The position numbers were made by a program, and so were the translations under genes. The notes beneath the pieces are model-generated. The model was given only the letters and a program-made list of their open reading frames with translations. It ran no database searches and was not told where the DNA came from. 5,249 bases of DNA from Pseudomonadota bacterium (GTDB taxonomy: Bacteria; Pseudomonadota; Alphaproteobacteria; Rhizobiales; Rhizobiaceae): NCBI GenBank assembly GCA_023416545.1, contig JAEZHO010000304.1, positions 1 to 5,249 of the forward strand, in the 5' to 3' direction. This document shows, one piece after another, positions 1 to 5,249 of the stretch (positions within the stretch are counted from its first letter, which is position 1; every line of letters begins with the position of its first letter).

Positions 1-2
1 CA

Positions 3-962
3 GTCGTCGGACGTCGCGTGACCTGGGACCGCAAGAAGACCAATGTCTCGCGCGGCGACTACTGGGCGTGCTGCCCCTTCCACGGCGAGAAGAGCCCGAG
101 CTTCCACTGCGAGGATCGCAAGGGGCGATACCACTGCTTTGGCTGCGGCGTTTCCGGCGACCATTTCCGCTTCCTGACCGACCTCGAGGGGATGAACTTC
201 CCGGAAGCGGTCCAGCAGATCGCCGATATGGCGGGCATCGCCCTGCCGCAGCCCGATCCGCAGGCGGAGCGGCGGGAGAAGGAGCGGACCTCGCTTCTCG
301 ACGTCATGGAAATGGCGACGCGATTCTTCCAGGACCAGTTGCAGAGCGCCGCCGGCGCCAAGGCGCGCGCCTATCTTCGCGACCGCGGACTGACCGGCAG
401 GACGATCGAGACCTTCCGCCTGGGCTATGCGCCGGAAAGCAGGAACGCGCTCAAGGAACACCTTGCCGGCAAGGGTGTGGGCAAGGAACAGATCGAGGCC
501 TGCGGGCTGGTGGTGCACGGGGAGGGGATCGCCGTCTCCTACGACCGTTTCCGCGACCGCATCATGTTCCCCATCCTGTCCGCCCGCGAGAAGGTCATCG
601 CCTTCGGCGGACGCGCCATGGCGCCCGACGCGCCGGCCAAATATCTGAATTCCAACGAGACGGAACTCTTCCACAAGGGCCAGGTGCTCTACAATTTCGC
701 CCGTGCGCGGGGCGCTTCCCAGGGACGTGCGGGCGCGCGCGACAGCGGGACGATCATCGCCGTCGAAGGCTATATGGACGTCATCGCACTCTACCAGGCG
801 GGCGTGGAGAACGCAGTCGCCCCGCTCGGCACCGCGCTTACGGAAAACCAGCTCGACCTCCTGTGGCGCATGTCTTCGGAACCGATCCTGTGCTTCGACG
901 GTGACGGCGCGGGCGTGCGGGCCGCCAATCGGGCAGCCGATCTTGCCCTGCCGTTCCTGTAG
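3..962 (+). CDS. dnaG: DnaG N-terminal part: CHC2 zinc finger, RNA polymerase core and most of TOPRIM, ending at the amber codon
   Basis: This is what would be translated up to the TAG. Numbering from the codon at position 3, the CHC2-type zinc finger uses C24 and H27 (CPFH) with C45 and C48 (CFGC), which hold Zn2+ and help bind template DNA. The catalytic core follows, with the conserved segments YDRFRDRIMFPI, FGGRAM and KYLNSNETELF. TOPRIM begins at EGYMD (E255, D259) and continues through DGDGAG (D299, D301). Translation would stop 18 residues after D301, before the DPDD motif. A protein ending here lacks part of the metal-binding site and the whole helicase-binding domain, so it should not work alone as a primase. 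A GTG at 18-20 is an internal valine codon of the family, not a credible start. Confidence 0.8.
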   Translation, partial: VVGRRVTWDRKKTNVSRGDYWACCPFHGEKSPSFHCEDRKGRYHCFGCGVSGDHFRFLTDLEGMNFPEAVQQIADMAGIALPQPDPQAERREKERTSLLDVMEMATRFFQDQLQSAAGAKARAYLRDRGLTGRTIETFRLGYAPESRNALKEHLAGKGVGKEQIEACGLVVHGEGIAVSYDRFRDRIMFPILSAREKVIAFGGRAMAPDAPAKYLNSNETELFHKGQVLYNFARARGASQGRAGARDSGTIIAVEGYMDVIALYQAGVENAVAPLGTALTENQLDLLWRMSSEPILCFDGDGAGVRAANRAADLALPFL

Positions 963-974
963 CCCGGCCGATCC

Positions 975-1949
975 GTGCGCTTCGCGCTTCTTCCGGACGG
1001 CAAGGATCCGGACGATCTCGTCCGCCACGAGGGGCGCGCGCCCTTCGACCGCGTGCTTGCGGAAGCGCGGCCGCTCGCCGAGATGATCTGGATGCGGGAG
1101 ACTGCGGGGGCGAATTTCGAGACGCCGGAAAGGCGCGCCGAACTCGAGGCGCGGCTGAAGCAGATCGTGTCGGTGATCGCCGACGAGAACGTCCGCCGTC
1201 ACTACCAGCAGGACGTCCGCGACCGGCTGAACGCCTTCTTCCAGTCAAGCTCGCGGGGAGGCGACCGGCGGCAGGGCTTCCAGCCGAGAGGCGGAAGGCA
1301 GGGGCAGGGGCAGGAGCGCGGCCAGGCGCCGCAGGGGCCAAGGGCTGCGGGTCGGGGCGTTGCCGTATCGGACCGCCTTGCCCGCTCCGGGCTCGTGCGT
1401 GGCCACCGGGATCTGCCCGCGCTGCGAGAAAGCGTGCTTGCGCTGACGGTCGTCAACCACCCGGAACTTCTCCTGCAGGACTATGACGAGATCGCCGGCA
1501 TCGAGTTCGAGAATCGCGACCTGCAGCGTTTCTGGTCCTGCCTTCTCACGGTGGCGGCGAAGGCCGGGGCGCGGCTGGAACGGGAGAAGCTGAAGGAGCA
1601 GCTGGAGGAAAACGGCTTCGAAGCGCTTCTGAAGACCATGGACCAGCAGATCCGCAACGCGCGTCTCTGGACGGCAACCGCGGAGGCCGACCTGCACGAC
1701 GTCGTCCAGGCCTATCGCCAGGCCTATGCGCTGCATTCGCGCAACAAGGAACTGCGGTGGCAGAAGATCGAACTGGAGCGGGAACTGGCGGAAGCGGGGT
1801 CCGACGAGGTGGAGCGTGGCACGGCCCTCACCCTGGCGCTCTCCGAAGTCCAGGCGGAAATCTCCCGGCTGGAGAACCAGGAGGCGATCATCGACGGCTT
1901 CGGCGTCATGTCGGGTCGGGTCAAGGGAGCCGCGGTCAGCCATGGTTGA
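975..1949 (+). CDS. dnaG: DnaG C-terminal part: end of TOPRIM and helicase-binding domain
   Basis: This is the part of the primase frame after the amber codon. It opens with the end of TOPRIM (RFALLPDGKDPDDLVR); the DPDD acidic motif, at visible codons 335-338, completes the metal site begun upstream. After a helical segment comes a Gly/Gln/Arg-rich linker at about codons 417-452, encoded by 1251-1359, with GQ repeats. The remainder (from about LARSGLVRG to the end) matches the helical C-terminal domain that binds DnaB. The first possible restart is GTG at 975-977, 12 bases after the TAG. It has no recognisable Shine-Dalgarno sequence and is a normal valine codon of the intact protein. I therefore read this as the second half of one gene, not as an independent gene. 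Separate translation is possible but unlikely. Confidence 0.7.
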   Translation: MRFALLPDGKDPDDLVRHEGRAPFDRVLAEARPLAEMIWMRETAGANFETPERRAELEARLKQIVSVIADENVRRHYQQDVRDRLNAFFQSSSRGGDRRQGFQPRGGRQGQGQERGQAPQGPRAAGRGVAVSDRLARSGLVRGHRDLPALRESVLALTVVNHPELLLQDYDEIAGIEFENRDLQRFWSCLLTVAAKAGARLEREKLKEQLEENGFEALLKTMDQQIRNARLWTATAEADLHDVVQAYRQAYALHSRNKELRWQKIELERELAEAGSDEVERGTALTLALSEVQAEISRLENQEAIIDGFGVMSGRVKGAAVSHG

Positions 1950-1970
1950 AGCAATCCGGGAGGGAAAAAG

Positions 1971-2040
1971 GGTCCGGGGACGCGGCGGCAACGCCGAAGA
2001 AATGGGGAGCGCGGCTGGAAACCCTTGTCATTCCCGGACC
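1971..2040 (+). repeat. imperfect inverted repeat downstream of dnaG
   Basis: GGTCCGGGGA at 1971-1980 and TTCCCGGACC at 2031-2040 are complementary at 9 of 10 positions, and the tenth can form a G-U pair in RNA. The 50 bases between the arms contain a 5-bp stem capped by a GCAA (GNRA-type) tetraloop at 1983-1996. Together they could form a branched RNA structure just after the dnaG stop. No T run follows, so it is not a standard terminator. It could protect the dnaG 3' end or be the edge of a dispersed intergenic repeat. It could also be chance in GC-rich DNA. Confidence 0.4.
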
Positions 2041-2051
2041 GCTGACTACAT
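2024..2051 (+). promoter_or_regulatory. candidate sigma-70 promoter for rpoD
   Basis: CTTGTC (2024-2029) and CTACAT (2046-2051) each match the rhizobial housekeeping consensus CTTGAC / CTATAT at five of six positions. The 16-base spacer is one short of the usual 17. Initiation near 2058 would give a leader of about 315 bases before rpoD. The -35 box overlaps the inner side of the inverted repeat at 1971-2040. The assignment rests on motif match and position only. Confidence 0.35.
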
Positions 2052-2205
2052 ATCCGCCAAACGTGTGCGCGTAGCCCTCAAACCCCTAGAGAGACGGTTT
2101 TTCCACTTTTCAGAGGTCGATAGCCTTAGAAAAGCTTGACGGAGCGTTAATTTGTGGGAATCACCACATCAGGCAGAAAAGGTGGAGTGGGTCAAGCAAA
2201 CCGGG

Positions 2206-2353
2206 CCACGAGCGGCGATGCGTGGACCAGCGGTCTCGGCATGTGACGTCCGCCTCCGTGGTAATCCGGAATTAAAGATCATTCCGTACGTGTTGAACAG
2301 TGATTCGCGGCTGAGGGTGTAACCCCAGCCAGCGGCCACCGCGGCGAGGTGGC
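2206..2353 (+). promoter_or_regulatory. hairpin-rich segment of the rpoD leader
   Basis: Several stems lie one after another upstream of rpoD. CCACG/CGTGG (2206-2210 with 2221-2225) competes with GACC/GGTC (2225-2228 with 2232-2235). CGGAAT/ATTCCG (2267-2272 with 2281-2286) has an 8-base loop. GCTG-A-GGGT with ACCC-CAGC (2310-2329) gives 8 pairs, one bulged A and a GTA loop. GCCACC/GGTGGC (2335-2340 with 2348-2353) has a 7-base loop. The last stem ends five bases before the Shine-Dalgarno sequence, where it could affect ribosome access. The stems are seen in the sequence; a regulatory role is inference. Confidence 0.4.
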
Positions 2354-2357
2354 GTTC

Positions 2358-2362
2358 AAGGA
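2358..2362 (+). promoter_or_regulatory. ribosome binding site of rpoD
   Basis: AAGGA lies 11 bases before the ATG at 2374. It supports that start codon and sits just after the hairpin ending at 2353. Confidence 0.7.
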
Positions 2363-2373
2363 AAGCGAAATTT

Positions 2374-4425
<2,052 letters not shown>

Positions 4426-4448
4426 GACGATCACCATATCCACACAGG

Positions 4449-4476
4449 AACCCGGCCATCGGCCGGGTTTCTTTTT
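4449..4476 (+). terminator. intrinsic (Rho-independent) terminator after rpoD
   Basis: A 9-bp perfect stem pairs AACCCGGCC (4449-4457) with GGCCGGGTT (4461-4469) across an ATC loop, followed by TCTTTTT (4470-4476). It begins 23 bases after the rpoD stop codon and should end the rpoD transcript. The downstream gene would then need its own promoter. Confidence 0.95.
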
Positions 4477-4533
4477 GCGCGGAATCGGGCGCGGCTCTCG
4501 ATCTTGCCGGGCAGGGGCCTTACATCGACTTTC

Positions 4534-5249
4534 ATGCAGGATGACCAGCCGACGCGCCGCAGTGACTTTCGATGGGGGATACCGGTCTCCGTGGTCGCGC
4601 ACGTGCTGGTGGCGATCGTCCTGATCCTGGGGCTGCCGCTCGAGTTGCCGAAGCCGCAGGAAGAAGAGACGGTGACGGTTGAAATCGTCGAACCGCCTCC
4701 CGAGCCCGAGCCCGAGCCCGAGCCGGAGCCGGAACCCGAACCCGAACCCGAACAGGCGGAGCAGGAGCCCGCGGGCGAGCCCCCGCCACCTGCTCCCGAA
4801 GAGGCGTCGGCGCCTGAGCCGCCGGCCGAGCCGGAGCCCTCTGCCGACGAGACAGCGGAGGCCCCGCCGGTGCCGGTGCTGCGGCCTGTCGTCGAGTTCG
4901 GCGAGGAGACCACGGGGCCGCGTGTCTCGCTTGACGGAAATTCGTCCGAGGCCGGCGCCAAGGCGCCGCCGGAAGGCGAGGTCGAGCCTGCCCCGACGGC
5001 TGAGCCTGACACCCCCGAAGAGATCGCGGCGGCGGCGCGGGAGGATGACGCTATCGCAGCGCTGATGGCCGTCCCGCCGCAAGCAATCGTGGATGCCTCG
5101 GAAGCGGCGGAACAGGCCGCCGAGGTGCTGCCCGAAGCGGCAAGGCTTTTTTCCCCGGACCTGACGAAGGACCCCGTGGCGCGAACCGCGATCGACGGCA
5201 CGCCGCGCGCCATGCGCGCGACCCAGCTGTGCGAGACGGAACTGACCGA
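4534..5249 (+). CDS. membrane-anchored Pro/Glu-rich protein with a DUF930 domain, 3'-partial
   Basis: The frame is open to the window edge, giving 238 codons without a stop. The N-terminus is a short polar segment (MQDDQPTRRSDFRWG), then one hydrophobic helix at about residues 15-37 (VSVVAHVLVAIVLILGLPLE), consistent with an inner-membrane anchor and a periplasmic remainder. Residues 54-120 are rich in Pro, Glu and Ala and include nine consecutive Pro-Glu pairs (56-73), as in the stiff spacers of TonB-like proteins. The end of the visible part (LFSPDLTKDPVAR, then QLCETELT) resembles the start of the DUF930 domain of rhizobial proteins, whose function is unknown. The ATG is the best start because it leads straight into the anchor. 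The ribosome site is weak: AGGGG at 4513-4517 is 16 bases away. A TTG at 4504 is an alternative. The gene lies beyond the rpoD terminator and has no evident link to it. A TonB-family identity is possible but less likely. Confidence 0.8.
   Translation, partial: MQDDQPTRRSDFRWGIPVSVVAHVLVAIVLILGLPLELPKPQEEETVTVEIVEPPPEPEPEPEPEPEPEPEPEQAEQEPAGEPPPPAPEEASAPEPPAEPEPSADETAEAPPVPVLRPVVEFGEETTGPRVSLDGNSSEAGAKAPPEGEVEPAPTAEPDTPEEIAAAAREDDAIAALMAVPPQAIVDASEAAEQAAEVLPEAARLFSPDLTKDPVARTAIDGTPRAMRATQLCETELT
4699..4752 (+). repeat. 6-bp tandem repeat encoding nine Pro-Glu units
   Basis: Nine CCN-GAR codon pairs lie in a row. Four identical CCCGAG copies (4699-4722) are followed by CCGGAG and CCGGAA, then three identical CCCGAA copies (4735-4752). 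Blocks of identical copies suggest growth by slippage. The unit is 6 bp, so changes in copy number would stay in frame and only alter the length of the periplasmic spacer. Confidence 0.85.

Larger units (their letters stand above)
3..1949 (+). pseudogene. dnaG: DNA primase DnaG, 5'-partial, single frame interrupted by an in-frame amber codon
   Basis: DnaG makes the short RNA primers that start Okazaki fragments and the leading strand, working at the replication fork with the DnaB helicase. One reading frame runs from the window's left edge to the TGA at 1947-1949, about 648 codons, with primase homology along its whole length. The true start is upstream: the first visible codons (VVGRRVTWDRKK) already belong to the region before the zinc finger, and I estimate about 20 residues are missing. 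Codon 320 of the visible frame is TAG (960-962). Bacterial primases have a charged or polar residue here, and my recollection of rhizobial DnaG is lysine (AAG), so one A-to-T change would explain it. No frame shift is needed. Either the base call is wrong or the gene carries a nonsense mutation. rpoD follows downstream, as is usual for this locus. Product identity is certain; whether the gene is broken is not. Confidence 0.85.
1950..2373 (+). other. dnaG-rpoD intergenic region and presumed long rpoD 5' leader
   Basis: This 424-base gap holds no gene I can support. From left to right it contains a small CGGCG-GCAA-CGCCG hairpin (1983-1996) nested in a longer inverted repeat (1971-2040). A candidate promoter follows at 2024-2051, then a lone CTTGAC at 2135-2140 with no good -10 partner. 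The last 170 bases are rich in short perfect or near-perfect hairpins and end at the rpoD ribosome binding site. There is no clear intrinsic terminator after dnaG, because none of the stems is followed by a T run. Read-through from dnaG into rpoD is therefore plausible alongside an rpoD promoter. Confidence 0.6.

Noticed and set aside
18..20. GTG as the start of dnaG
   Set aside because: The same frame continues upstream to the window edge with family-typical residues, so the start lies outside the window.
68..904. A 278-codon + strand frame inside dnaG
   Set aside because: It lies in a different frame from the primase homology and gives a low-complexity Arg/Pro/Gly-rich product, a typical shadow frame in GC-rich coding DNA.
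1297..1314. GGCAGG-type direct repeats inside dnaG
   Set aside because: They encode Gly-Gln pairs in the flexible linker between the catalytic and helicase-binding domains, and simple codon repetition explains them.
2080..2102. AAACC ... GGTTTTT as a possible dnaG terminator
   Set aside because: The stem is only 5 bp, mostly A-T, with an 11-base loop, so it is too weak to call as a terminator although a T run overlaps its end.
4503..4531. CTTGCC at 4503-4508 as a -35 box for the downstream gene
   Set aside because: No acceptable -10 lies at 16-18 bases; the bases there (around CGACTT) do not match the consensus.

Overview
This is a GC-rich chromosomal segment from an alphaproteobacterium, most likely a member of the Hyphomicrobiales (Rhizobiaceae/Phyllobacteriaceae type). 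Three things point there: the primary sigma factor has the long, acidic 683-residue rhizobial form with the N-terminus MATKVKENEEAE; dnaG is followed directly by rpoD; and the third gene appears to belong to DUF930, a family I associate with rhizobial genomes. No mobile element, CRISPR array, tRNA or rRNA was found.

Layout, all genes on the + strand. Positions 3-1949 are DNA primase dnaG. Its 5' end lies upstream of the window, and its reading frame is broken by one in-frame TAG at 960-962. Positions 1950-2373 form a 424-base gap holding an imperfect inverted repeat (1971-2040), a candidate promoter (2024-2051) and several short hairpins leading up to the rpoD ribosome binding site. Positions 2374-4425 are an intact rpoD for the housekeeping sigma-70 factor. 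A textbook intrinsic terminator follows at 4449-4476. From 4534 to the window end runs the first 238 codons of a membrane-anchored, Pro/Glu-rich protein that enters an apparent DUF930 domain just before the edge.

DnaG (primer synthesis for replication) and RpoD (promoter recognition for housekeeping transcription) are the classic macromolecular-synthesis pair. The candidate promoter and long leader suggest rpoD can also be transcribed on its own. The terminator separates this pair from the envelope gene downstream, which has no obvious functional link to it.

The main anomaly is the amber codon inside dnaG, an essential gene. It falls within the TOPRIM catalytic domain, between the DGDGAG and DPDD metal-binding motifs, and homology continues in the same frame on both sides. 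The same TAG codon ends rpoD, which argues against genome-wide amber recoding. A single-base sequencing error or a recent point mutation is the simplest explanation. I found no convincing undescribed system here; the structured rpoD leader is the best candidate for unexplained biology.
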